Assembly: GCF_900104655.1 (NCBI RefSeq)
Contig: NZ_FNWD01000002.1
Location: 1,720,246 to 1,784,245 of the forward strand
Direction: 5' to 3'
Length of the DNA: 64,000 nucleotides
DNA from: Millionella massiliensis
GTDB lineage: Bacteria; Bacteroidota; Bacteroidia; Bacteroidales; Rikenellaceae
In this document: one piece after another, positions 17,651-26,023 of the stretch
Layout: every line of letters begins with the position of its first letter
How positions within the stretch are numbered: the stretch's first letter is position 1
Notes under the pieces: model-generated
Told to the model about the DNA's origin: nothing
Seen by the model: only the letters and a program-made list of their open reading frames with translations
The model's database searches: none
Translations under genes and position numbers: made by a program

Positions 17651-18685
17651 ATGATTGAAAAGATAGAAAATCTGTTAGCCGAAGTCGAAAATTTCGCACC
17701 CAAGACCCTTGCCGAAGTGGAAGAGTTCCGCATCCGCCTGTTAGGCAAGAAAGGAACGATCACCGCCCTGTTCGACGAGTTCAAGGCCGCCCCCGCCGAC
17801 CAGAAAAAGACGCTGGGTCAGGCCATGAACCGCCTCAAAACCGCCACCATCGACAAGATCAACGCCCTCAAGGCCCGCCTCGAAGAGTTGGCCTTCGCCT
17901 CGGTTGACGCCAGCTCGCTGGCACTGGACATGACCCGTCCGGCCGGAGCCGACAAAGTCGGAACCCGCCACCCCATCTCGCTGGTACGCGGCCAGATCCT
18001 CGACATCTTCGAACGCATCGGCTTCGTCCCCGCCGAGGGCCCCGAAATCGAAGACGACTGGCACGTCTTCACCGCCCTGAACTTCCCGCCCGAACACCCG
18101 GCACGCGACATGCAGGACACCTTCTTCGTCGAGAAGAACCCCGACATCCTGCTGCGCACCCACACCTCGTCGATCCAGGTGCGCGTGATGCAGACCCAGA
18201 AACCGCCCATCCGCGTGATCTGCCCCGGCCGCGTGTTCCGCAACGAAGCCATCTCGTACCGCGCCCACTGCATCTTCCACCAGGCCGAAGGGCTCTACAT
18301 CGACGAAAACGTCTCCTTCGCCGACCTGAAACAGACCATCCTCTACTTCGCCAAGGAGATGTTCGGCGAGAAATCCGAAATCCGGATGCGTCCCTCGTAC
18401 TTCCCCTTCACCGAACCTTCGACCGAAGTCGACGTATCGTGCAACCTCTGCGGCGGTAAAGGATGCCCCGTCTGCAAATACACCGGCTGGCTCGAAATCA
18501 TGGGCGCCGGCATGGTCGATCCCAACGTGCTCGAAGCCTGCGGCATCGACAGCAAACGCTACACCGGTTTCGCCTTCGGTATGGGTGTCGAACGCATCGC
18601 AATGCTGAAATACGGCGTCAAAGACCTGCGCCTCTACTTCGAAAACGACCTCCGCTTCCTGCGTCAGTTCACCCCCGTCTATTAA
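17651..18685 (+). CDS. pheS: phenylalanyl-tRNA synthetase alpha subunit
   Basis: The 344-residue protein has an N-terminal tRNA-binding coiled-coil (~1-85). The class II catalytic core follows, with motif 1 around HPISLVRGQILDIFERIGF, motif 2 FRNEAISYRAHCIFHQAEG and motif 3 GMGVERIAMLKYGVKDLR. It forms the alpha2-beta2 enzyme that charges tRNA-Phe; pheT is not in the window, as usual for Bacteroidota where the two genes are separated. The stretch CNLCGGKGCPVCKYTGW is a Cys-rich insertion seen in many bacterial PheS proteins. Confidence 0.97.
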   Translation: MIEKIENLLAEVENFAPKTLAEVEEFRIRLLGKKGTITALFDEFKAAPADQKKTLGQAMNRLKTATIDKINALKARLEELAFASVDASSLALDMTRPAGADKVGTRHPISLVRGQILDIFERIGFVPAEGPEIEDDWHVFTALNFPPEHPARDMQDTFFVEKNPDILLRTHTSSIQVRVMQTQKPPIRVICPGRVFRNEAISYRAHCIFHQAEGLYIDENVSFADLKQTILYFAKEMFGEKSEIRMRPSYFPFTEPSTEVDVSCNLCGGKGCPVCKYTGWLEIMGAGMVDPNVLEACGIDSKRYTGFAFGMGVERIAMLKYGVKDLRLYFENDLRFLRQFTPVY

Positions 18686-19154
18686 TCTTCGGGTGCTCCC
18701 GAACTGGTGCGCTAAACGGGGGAGGGCCGAACAGAGGGGCCGAGCAGAAGGAACTGAGGAGAGTGAGGAGAGTAAGGAGAGTGAGCAGAGTGAGCTGAGG
18801 AGCCGAGTAGAAAACCAGAGCGGGCAGGTAGAGAGTAGAGGGGTCGGGAAGCAAGAGACTGAGCAAAAGAACTAAGCAGAAAAACCGAGAGCAGGAGAGC
18901 GCAGACCCCGAAACCCGAACTTCGACACGACTACGAAAGCCCGTAAGGCGAAAAAACGACGAAACGGGTGAGACCACCTAAGAATGGCACGAGGGAGGAT
19001 AGAGGCAACAAACGAAGCAAGGAGTCTGTATACTATATAAAAAGAGCCGCTCCCCCAGCCTTATTGCAACACCGTTTCCGGCCACACACCGACCGCGCAA
19101 GAGGCATAGCTCCTTCGCCCGAATCATAAACGTAACGACTTATACAACAACACG
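18686..19154. other. gene-free, purine-rich low-complexity stretch
   Basis: Between pheS and ftsY the + strand from ~18718 to 18905 is almost pure A/G. It carries an irregular repeat of GAGAGTGAG/GAGAGTAAG units near 18757-18795. After that the sequence turns ordinary, with an AT-rich TATACTATATAAAAAG at ~19027 that could hold the ftsY promoter. No gene is supported here. Confidence 0.55.
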
Positions 19155-20147
19155 ATGGGCATATTCGACATATTCAAGAAAAAAGACGCCGGCGCCACCC
19201 AGCAGGCCACTCTGGACAGCGGTCTGGAAAAGAGCCGCGAAGGCATCTTCTCGAAGATATCGCGCGCCGTAGCCGGCAAATCGAAAGTCGATGAAGAGGT
19301 CCTCGACCAGCTGGAAGAGATCCTCATCACCGCCGACGTCGGCGTGGAGACCACCCTGCGCATCATCGACCGCATCGAAGCGCGCGTTGCCCGCGACAAA
19401 TCCCTCGGCACCGCCGAACTCAACACCATCCTGCGCGACGAAGTGACCGCCCTGCTGGCCGAAGCTCCCGCCGCCACCAGTTCCGCCGACCTCGGCTTCC
19501 TGTTCGAGAAAGACAGCGAAGGCAACCCCTTCGTGCTGATGGTCGTAGGCGTGAACGGCGTCGGGAAAACCACCACCATCGGCAAGCTCGCCGCACGGCT
19601 GACGGCCGCCGGCAAGAACGTCTACCTCGGAGCCGCCGACACCTTCCGCGCCGCCGCCATCGACCAGCTCGAAGTGTGGGCCCAGCGTGCCGGTGCACGG
19701 CTCATCAAACAACAGATGGGCGCCGACCCCGCCTCGGTCGCCTTCGACACCCTCTCGGCCGCCAAGGCCGCCGGAGCCGACGTGGCCATCATCGACACCG
19801 CCGGCCGTCTCCACAACAAAGTCAACCTGATGAACGAGCTGACCAAAATCCGCAACGTCATGCAGAAAGTCGTTCCCGGCGCCCCCCACGAAGTGATGCT
19901 CGTACTCGACGGATCGACCGGCCAAAACGCCTTCGAACAGGCCAAACAGTTCGCCGCCGCCACGCAAATCTCCTCGCTGGCCATCACCAAACTCGACGGC
20001 ACGGCCAAAGGCGGCGTCGTGATCGGCATCTCGGAACAGTTCCGCATCCCGGTACGCTACATCGGCGTCGGCGAAGGCATCGACGACCTGCAGGTATTCG
20101 ACCGCAACCGTTTCGTCGCCTCCCTGTTCGGCGACCGTCACGCCTAA
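19155..20147 (+). CDS. ftsY: signal recognition particle receptor FtsY
   Basis: The 330-residue GTPase docks ribosome-SRP complexes at the inner membrane for cotranslational insertion. It has the SRP54-type NG domain: N bundle ~25-105, G1 GVNGVGKTTTIGKLA (~133-147), DTFRAAAIDQLE, DTAGR and TKLDGTAKGG. The acidic A domain of E. coli FtsY is replaced by a short N-terminus (MGIFDIFKKKDAGATQQ), the usual Bacteroidota form. It is followed after 108 bp by a histidine kinase gene on the same strand. Confidence 0.96.
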   Translation: MGIFDIFKKKDAGATQQATLDSGLEKSREGIFSKISRAVAGKSKVDEEVLDQLEEILITADVGVETTLRIIDRIEARVARDKSLGTAELNTILRDEVTALLAEAPAATSSADLGFLFEKDSEGNPFVLMVVGVNGVGKTTTIGKLAARLTAAGKNVYLGAADTFRAAAIDQLEVWAQRAGARLIKQQMGADPASVAFDTLSAAKAAGADVAIIDTAGRLHNKVNLMNELTKIRNVMQKVVPGAPHEVMLVLDGSTGQNAFEQAKQFAAATQISSLAITKLDGTAKGGVVIGISEQFRIPVRYIGVGEGIDDLQVFDRNRFVASLFGDRHA

Positions 20148-20255
20148 AACCGGCCCGGCGCATCGCCTGACACATCTCCGGCGAAACGGGCGCTGTCCGT
20201 TTCGCCACACGTCCCCCCCGGGCTGCACAGCCACCCCCCTAAACCACAACGACCC

Positions 20256-21425
20256 ATGCGCAAATTCTCGATCGGATACCACGGAAAGATGCTCTTCATC
20301 GTGATCGGGCTGGCCATCGGCGTAACCTCGCTGGTTTACTCGAACTACCTGGTCGGCGAACTGCGCGACAAGGAGCGTCACGAGATTCACCTATGGTCCT
20401 TCGCCGTCGGCGAGACCGTCAAGGCCGCCAGCACCGGCAACCGACACCAGGCCGAGATCCTGACCCGCATCATCAACTTCTCGGAAGACATCCCCGTGAT
20501 CGTGTGCGACGACAACCTGCGCGTGCTCCAGTACCGGCTGATCGACCCGTCGATCATGGCCGACCCCGAACGGCTCGCCGACAAACTCGAAAGCATGCGT
20601 TCCGGCGGCCGCGACCCCATCGAGATACCCTCCTCGCAGGGAACCATCATCCGCGTCTTCTACGACGAATCACCGCTGCTCAAGGCCCTGCAATACTTCC
20701 CGTGGGTGCAACTCAGCGTATTCGCCGTCTTCATCGGCTTTGCCTTCATCGCCTTCCGCTCGTCGAAACACAGCGAACAGAACCGCGTCTGGATCGGGAT
20801 GGCCAAAGAGACCGCCCACCAGCTCGGCACCCCCACCAGCTCGCTGCTCGGCTGGCTCGAATACCTCCGCAGCCAGGAGGGAGTCGAACCCTTCGTGGTG
20901 GACGAAATGAACAAGGACCTCACCCGGCTGCTGAAGGTCGTCGACCGATTCTCGAAGATCGGTGCCACCACCAACCTCGCACCCCGCAACATCTACGAAC
21001 TGGTCTCCAGCGCCGTCTCCTACTTCCGCACGCGCATCCCTAAAAACGTGACGCTGAATTTCGCCCAGTGCACCTCGGAACCGATGCAGGGGATGGTGAA
21101 CGACGCCCTCTTCGAATGGGTTGTGGAAAACCTGCTCAAGAATGCGCTCGATGCGCTTCAGGGACGCGGTGCGATCATCGTACAACTCACCGAACGTGAC
21201 GAGCGGTGGATCTGCATCGACGTGCGCGACACCGGCAAGGGAATGCCCAAAGCCAACTTCAAACGCATTTTCCAACCCGGGTTCACCACCAAGACCCGCG
21301 GCTGGGGGTTGGGGCTTTCGCTGAGCAAACGCATCATCGAGGAGTACCATCACGGCCGTATTTTCGTGCTCGACTCCGAGATCGACAAGGGTACCACCAT
21401 GCGCATCATGATCCGCAAACTGTAA
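20256..21425 (+). CDS. orphan sensor histidine kinase
   Basis: The 389-residue protein has two membrane helices (~12-32 and ~149-167) that bound a periplasmic sensor of ~115 residues. The H-box is GMAKETAHQLGTPTSSL with phospho-acceptor His188. ATPase boxes follow: N-box ENLLKNALDAL (~290-300), DTGKGMP and GLGLSLSKRII. The H-box Q-L-G-T-P-T variant is common in Bacteroidota kinases. No response regulator gene is adjacent, so the partner is unknown; the neighbour is ftsY. The signal cannot be told from sequence. Confidence 0.9.
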   Translation: MRKFSIGYHGKMLFIVIGLAIGVTSLVYSNYLVGELRDKERHEIHLWSFAVGETVKAASTGNRHQAEILTRIINFSEDIPVIVCDDNLRVLQYRLIDPSIMADPERLADKLESMRSGGRDPIEIPSSQGTIIRVFYDESPLLKALQYFPWVQLSVFAVFIGFAFIAFRSSKHSEQNRVWIGMAKETAHQLGTPTSSLLGWLEYLRSQEGVEPFVVDEMNKDLTRLLKVVDRFSKIGATTNLAPRNIYELVSSAVSYFRTRIPKNVTLNFAQCTSEPMQGMVNDALFEWVVENLLKNALDALQGRGAIIVQLTERDERWICIDVRDTGKGMPKANFKRIFQPGFTTKTRGWGLGLSLSKRIIEEYHHGRIFVLDSEIDKGTTMRIMIRKL

Positions 21426-21986
21426 CCTCCTCCGTGCAGCCGCTATCCCGAACCTATGTATAGCCCGAGAATGAAAAAACAGGGGTGTAAAAACAGAGGT
21501 ACGAAAAGCGGGGAATAAAGGGAACACGGAAAAGAGGGTGTCAAGAGATCAAAGAGAGCGCAAAAAAAGTGAAGGGAAAAGGGAACATATACCCTCTTGA
21601 AATTCACAAGAGGTGGAGACAAAAGGAGCTGGATATATTAAGGGTATATAATAAATAGGTATAACCGGATCGAATGTGTACCCGTTGTAATATACCGGGA
21701 CTACACCGAAGACACACCCGATCATCAATAAAGAGGGATAACGACGATCCCCCGCCTCCAATCGACCGTCATCTGACATTCCCTCGAAGTACCGATACAA
21801 TGCGCTGCCCGGTCGGCTTATTATCCCCACCGTTTCCCACTCCATCAATTCCCGGTTTCGGAATACCCCAAAGCCCTGCCACCGTTTCGGAAAAACTTCG
21901 CGCCACTCGCCTACTGTCTTTGTATCCCGCTCCATAATACGCGTAGCAGACGAAGTAAGCCCAAATCATAAGAGTTATAATAATAC
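21426..21986. other. gene-free stretch after the histidine kinase
   Basis: The + strand from ~21470 to 21620 is purine-rich (AAAA and GGG blocks), then turns AT-rich with short direct motifs such as GGTATAT. A 128-codon minus-strand open frame at 21549-21935 has no family character. I see no gene here. Confidence 0.5.
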
Positions 21987-22026
21987 AAGTAAGGCTAACT
22001 CCACTCAGTTGGAGTTAGCCTTACTT
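21987..22026. terminator. bidirectional terminator between the kinase gene and aspS
   Basis: Perfect 17-bp inverted repeat (21987-22003 with 22010-22026, AAGTAAGGCTAACTCCA) with a 6-nt loop. It stands between convergent transcripts. T-runs are short on both sides. Confidence 0.65.
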
Positions 22027-22205
22027 TGTGTATCAGCCCCTCAATAGGAGGGCTCTCTTGCGAATTATGCTAAGTTTGATCTGTTTTGACCCAACGTTTC
22101 GCCCCAAGCAGGAGACACCGACAGGAACCAAAAACTCTCTTCCCCGAAGACATCACCCCTGTCCGGTCCCTCCCGCCCCGCGGCACGATTTCGGCCAACA
22201 GGGGA

Positions 22206-23975
22206 CTACTCGGGTTTGGCAACGGCGATCTGCAACTCGTCGAGCTGAGCCTGTGCCAGCGGCGACGGAGCGTCGATCATCATATCGCGACCGCTGTTGT
22301 TTTTCGGGAACGCGATGTAGTCGCGGATCGAGTCCGAACCGCCGAAGAGCGAGCACATGCGGTCGAAACCGAAGGCGATACCGCCGTGGGGCGGCGCCCC
22401 GTATTTGAAGGCTCCGAGCAGGAAGCCGAACTGAGCCTGCGCCTCTTCGGGTGTGAAGCCCAGCACCTCGAACATGCGGCTCTGCACGCGACCGTCGTGG
22501 ATACGGATCGAACCGCCACCCACTTCGACACCGTTCACTACAAAGTCGTAGGCTTCGGCCCGGACATCGCCCAATGCCTTCAGATCGCCCGAGAAGAATT
22601 TCTCCATATCCTCGGTTTTGGGCGAGGTGAAGGGGTGGTGCATCGCATAGTAGCGTTGCGTTTCGTCGTCCCACTCGAGCAGCGGGAAATCCACCACCCA
22701 GAGCGGAGCAAAGGTGTCGTGCGGACGCAGCCCCAGCCGGTCGCCCATCTCCAGACGCAGGGCACACAGCGCAGCGAGCGTCTGTTTTTTCGGCCCGGCC
22801 AGAATCAGCAGCAGGTCACCCGGCTGCATACCGGTCGCTTCGCCCCATGCGGCCAGATCGTCGGCCGAATAGAATTTATCCACACTCGATTTGTAGCCCC
22901 CGTCGGCATCGCGACGCACGTAGACCAGCCCCTTGGCACCGACCTGAGGCCGTTTTACGAACTCCGTAAGGCCGTCCAACTGTTTGCGGGTGTAGGAGGC
23001 GCAGCCCGGCACACAAATCCCGCCGACATACTCGGCACTGTCGAACACCACGAAATCGTGGCCCTTGACCAGTTCGGTCATGTTGTTGAACTTCATGCCG
23101 AAACGGATATCGGGTTTGTCCGAACCGTAGGTTTCCATCGCCTCGTGCCAACTCATGCGGGGCAGTTTTTCGTCACCAAAGGTCACGCCCAGCGTCTTTT
23201 CGAACATGGTCCGCATCATCCCTTCGAATACTCCCAGTACGTCTTCGCGCTCAACGAAGGCCATTTCGCAGTCCACCTGGGTGAATTCCGGCTGACGATC
23301 GGCACGCAGGTCTTCGTCGCGGAAACAGCGCACGATCTGGAAATAACGGTCGTAACCGCTCACCATCAGCAGCTGTTTGAAGGTCTGCGGCGACTGCGGC
23401 AGGGCATAGAACTCGCCGGGGTTCATGCGCGACGGCACCACGAAGTCACGCGCCCCTTCGGGGGTCGACTTGATCATGTAGGGAGTTTCGATCTCCATGA
23501 AGCCCTGTGCGTCGAGATATTTGCGGATCTCCTGAGCCAGGCGGTGGCGCAGCATCATGGCCCGCTGCAGCGGCGGACGACGCAGGTCGAGGTAGCGGTA
23601 CTTCATCCGCAGGTCGTCGCCCCCGTCCGAATTCTCTTCGATCGTAAAGGGCGGCACCTCGCTGGTATTCAATATATTGATCTCGGCGGCGACGATTTCG
23701 ATCTCGCCGGTGGGGATTTTGGTATTCTTGGCGGAGCGTTCCGTCACCTTACCGGTGACCTGAATCACATACTCGCGCCCGAGCCCTTCGGCCGTAGCTT
23801 TCAGTTCGGCCGAAGCGTGTTCATCGACCGTGATTTGGGTGATCCCGTATCGGTCGCGCAGGTCGATGAAGACCATGGCGCCCAGGTTACGCACCTTCTG
23901 GACCCATCCGGCCAGGGTGACGGTCCGGTTGGCATCGGCGAGCCTTAATTCGCCGCAAGTCGCTGTTCTGAACAT
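22206..23975 (-). CDS. aspS: aspartyl-tRNA synthetase
   Basis: The 589-residue class II synthetase has an N-terminal OB anticodon-binding domain (~1-105), then motif 2 [18 protein letters not shown] (~215-233). The bacterial GAD insertion lies at ~290-400, and motif 3 [15 protein letters not shown] is near the end. It charges tRNA-Asp. Length and domain order are those of the bacterial type, which discriminates less against tRNA-Asn if GatCAB is used. The start [10 protein letters not shown] at 23975 fits, with a -7 box just upstream. Confidence 0.97.
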   Translation of the reverse strand: MFRTATCGELRLADANRTVTLAGWVQKVRNLGAMVFIDLRDRYGITQITVDEHASAELKATAEGLGREYVIQVTGKVTERSAKNTKIPTGEIEIVAAEINILNTSEVPPFTIEENSDGGDDLRMKYRYLDLRRPPLQRAMMLRHRLAQEIRKYLDAQGFMEIETPYMIKSTPEGARDFVVPSRMNPGEFYALPQSPQTFKQLLMVSGYDRYFQIVRCFRDEDLRADRQPEFTQVDCEMAFVEREDVLGVFEGMMRTMFEKTLGVTFGDEKLPRMSWHEAMETYGSDKPDIRFGMKFNNMTELVKGHDFVVFDSAEYVGGICVPGCASYTRKQLDGLTEFVKRPQVGAKGLVYVRRDADGGYKSSVDKFYSADDLAAWGEATGMQPGDLLLILAGPKKQTLAALCALRLEMGDRLGLRPHDTFAPLWVVDFPLLEWDDETQRYYAMHHPFTSPKTEDMEKFFSGDLKALGDVRAEAYDFVVNGVEVGGGSIRIHDGRVQSRMFEVLGFTPEEAQAQFGFLLGAFKYGAPPHGGIAFGFDRMCSLFGGSDSIRDYIAFPKNNSGRDMMIDAPSPLAQAQLDELQIAVAKPE

Positions 23976-23998
23976 TTTTTCATGTAATTTTGAAAACT

Positions 23999-24006
23999 CA
24001 AAGATA
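23999..24006 (-). promoter_or_regulatory. -7 box for aspS
   Basis: The minus strand reads TATCTTTG, 23 nt upstream of the aspS start. No clear TTTG lies at -33. Confidence 0.5.
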
Positions 24007-24157
24007 GTGATTTTTTCCTATCATGCGCTTGCGTATGCCGCCACGCCCGGGTTAAAACCGTTCCGCGCCCCGTCCGGCGACTGGCACCCCCACGAGCGGC
24101 CCCCACGCAGGCAGACGCACTCCCCGACTTTCGACCCCACCAACAACACCCTTCACG

Positions 24158-24607
24158 ATGTCCGAACAACACGAAAAATACATGCGTATGGCCCTGGCTG
24201 AAGCCCAGGAGGCCTATCGGCTGGGCGAGATTCCGATCGGCGCCGTGGTCGTGGCCGGCGAGCGGACCATAGCCCGCACCCACAACCTGACCGAGACATT
24301 GGGTGACGTCACCGCCCATGCCGAGATGCAGGCCCTGACGGCCGCCGCATCGGCCCTGGGCGGCAAATACCTCGACCGCTGTACGCTCTACGTCACCGTC
24401 GAGCCCTGCCCGATGTGCGCCGCCGCCCTGCGCTGGGCCCAGCTGGGAACGCTGGTGTACGGCGCCGCTGACCCCAAACGAGGCTACCGGGTGGTCTCCG
24501 ACGAGTTGCTGCATCCCCGGACGACCGTCGTCGGCGGCATCCTCGAATCCGACTGTTCGGCCCTGATGAGCCGTTTCTTCGCCGAACTTCGCGCTTCGAA
24601 ACGGTAA
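24158..24607 (+). CDS. tadA: tRNA-specific adenosine deaminase TadA
   Basis: The 149-residue enzyme has the zinc deaminase motifs H54-A-E56 and P83-C84-P-M-C87, with GEIPIGAVVV upstream. It converts A34 to inosine in tRNA-Arg(ACG). Length and start (MSEQHEKYMRMALAEA) are typical. It could in principle be a guanine or cytosine deaminase, but the N-terminal Y-M-R-x-A-L-x-E-A pattern favours TadA. It is divergent from aspS. Confidence 0.92.
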   Translation: MSEQHEKYMRMALAEAQEAYRLGEIPIGAVVVAGERTIARTHNLTETLGDVTAHAEMQALTAAASALGGKYLDRCTLYVTVEPCPMCAAALRWAQLGTLVYGAADPKRGYRVVSDELLHPRTTVVGGILESDCSALMSRFFAELRASKR

Positions 24608-24737
24608 ATCCAACCCGATGGAACGATAAAAGCCGGCTCAAAATTTTGAATTCTCCGAAAAAATCATTCAATTTGTATCCGTTGTTCCGTCCGGAACCCT
24701 CGATTGCAGAATATTAACCTAAACATACCGTAAGAAA

Positions 24738-25697
24738 ATGAAGCAGATAAAATTGTGGGGGATGACCCTCGCAGCCGCCATGCTGGTCATCGGCGCTTCG
24801 GCCCAAACCAAAGAAGAAGTCGGCCTCAAGATGAAAGAAGCCGGCGAACTGATCAATAACAAGAAATTCGTAGAGGCCATTCCCGTCCTCGAAGAGGTGA
24901 TCAAAATGGGTCAGGCCGTCGGAGCCGACGCTGTGGACATCACCACCGAAGCCCAGAAGATGCTGCCCCAGCTCTACCTGCAGAAAGGTGTCGTAGCCGT
25001 GCAGGCCAAAAAGATGGACGAAGCCATCGCCGCTTTTGAAAAAGCCGAAAACCTGGCCGACCTCCAGGGCGACGTGATGACCACCCGCAAAGCCGGACGT
25101 TTCGTATCGAACATCTATATGGCCATCGGTGTCAACAGTTTCAACGCCAAAGACTACGCCAAAGCCCTCGAAAGCTTCCAGAAAGGTCTGGCACAGGACA
25201 CCGCCAACATCCAGCTGGCCTACTTCACCGCCAAATCCTACGCCGAACTGAAACAACTCGACAAAGCAGTCGATCTTTACAAACAGGTGATCGAAGCCGG
25301 AGCCGAAAACAGCAAATATGAAAAACAGGCAGCCAGCGCTCAGGCCGACATGGACAACTACATGCTCGTAGCCGCCTCCGAAGCCGCACAGGCCGGTGAC
25401 CTGGAGAAAGTGCAGACCTACGTTGCAGCCATCCCGAAAAACGCCGACGCCAACCTGCTGCTGATCCAGACCGCCAACAACCTCAAGAAATACGACGTCG
25501 TAGTAGCTAACGGTGACAACGCCTACGAAGCACAGACCGACGAAGCCAAGAAGAGCGACGTCGCTTACCTGACCGGCGTAGCCTACCAGAACAAAGGCAA
25601 CAACGCCAAAGCGACCGAATGGCTGACCAAAGTGACCGCCGGCGAAAACGTAGCCGCAGCCAAACAGCTCAAAACCGATATCGCAGCTGCCCAATAA
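24738..25697 (+). CDS. periplasmic TPR protein
   Basis: The 319-residue protein has a signal peptide (cut near GASAQ, ~22), then tandem tetratricopeptide repeats such as GVAVQAKKMDEAIAAFEKA and NAKDYAKALESFQKGL. Lys/Glu/Ala-rich helices continue to the end. It probably scaffolds envelope proteins; no enzyme motif is seen. Codon use is strongly biased, suggesting good expression. A clear intrinsic terminator follows at 25761-25790. Confidence 0.85.
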   Translation: MKQIKLWGMTLAAAMLVIGASAQTKEEVGLKMKEAGELINNKKFVEAIPVLEEVIKMGQAVGADAVDITTEAQKMLPQLYLQKGVVAVQAKKMDEAIAAFEKAENLADLQGDVMTTRKAGRFVSNIYMAIGVNSFNAKDYAKALESFQKGLAQDTANIQLAYFTAKSYAELKQLDKAVDLYKQVIEAGAENSKYEKQAASAQADMDNYMLVAASEAAQAGDLEKVQTYVAAIPKNADANLLLIQTANNLKKYDVVVANGDNAYEAQTDEAKKSDVAYLTGVAYQNKGNNAKATEWLTKVTAGENVAAAKQLKTDIAAAQ

Positions 25698-25760
25698 TTC
25701 CTCCACATCCGCAAGAGGATAACAGGCAGCCCGAACGCGACAAACGGGCGCACAGCATAA

Positions 25761-25799
25761 AGGGTTTCCGATCTTCGAATCGGAAACCCTTGTTTTATA
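25761..25799 (+). terminator. terminator after the TPR gene
   Basis: Perfect 12-bp stem (25761-25772 with 25779-25790, AGGGTTTCCGAT) with loop CTTCGA, followed by TGTTTTA. Confidence 0.8.
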
Positions 25800-26023
25800 C
25801 CCCCATCCCGGAATTTTCTCACCGCAGCCATAGGCATACAGAGCGTTCATGCTGATCTCGCGTAACGTTCCATGCGCTCCCGCTTCCCCACCGCAAAGAG
25901 CGAAAAGCGAAGACAAAGAGCCAAAAGAGTCACTCCAGCCACGAGACTAAATCACTACAAATAGCGATTGCCCGACCCGACTCGATGCGTTTTCTTTGCA
26001 CCCAGAACCAAACCACCCATTCC

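Noticed and set aside
21549-21935. 128-codon minus-strand open frame after the histidine kinase
   Set aside because: No family resemblance, no signal, and it lies in a low-complexity gap; likely chance.
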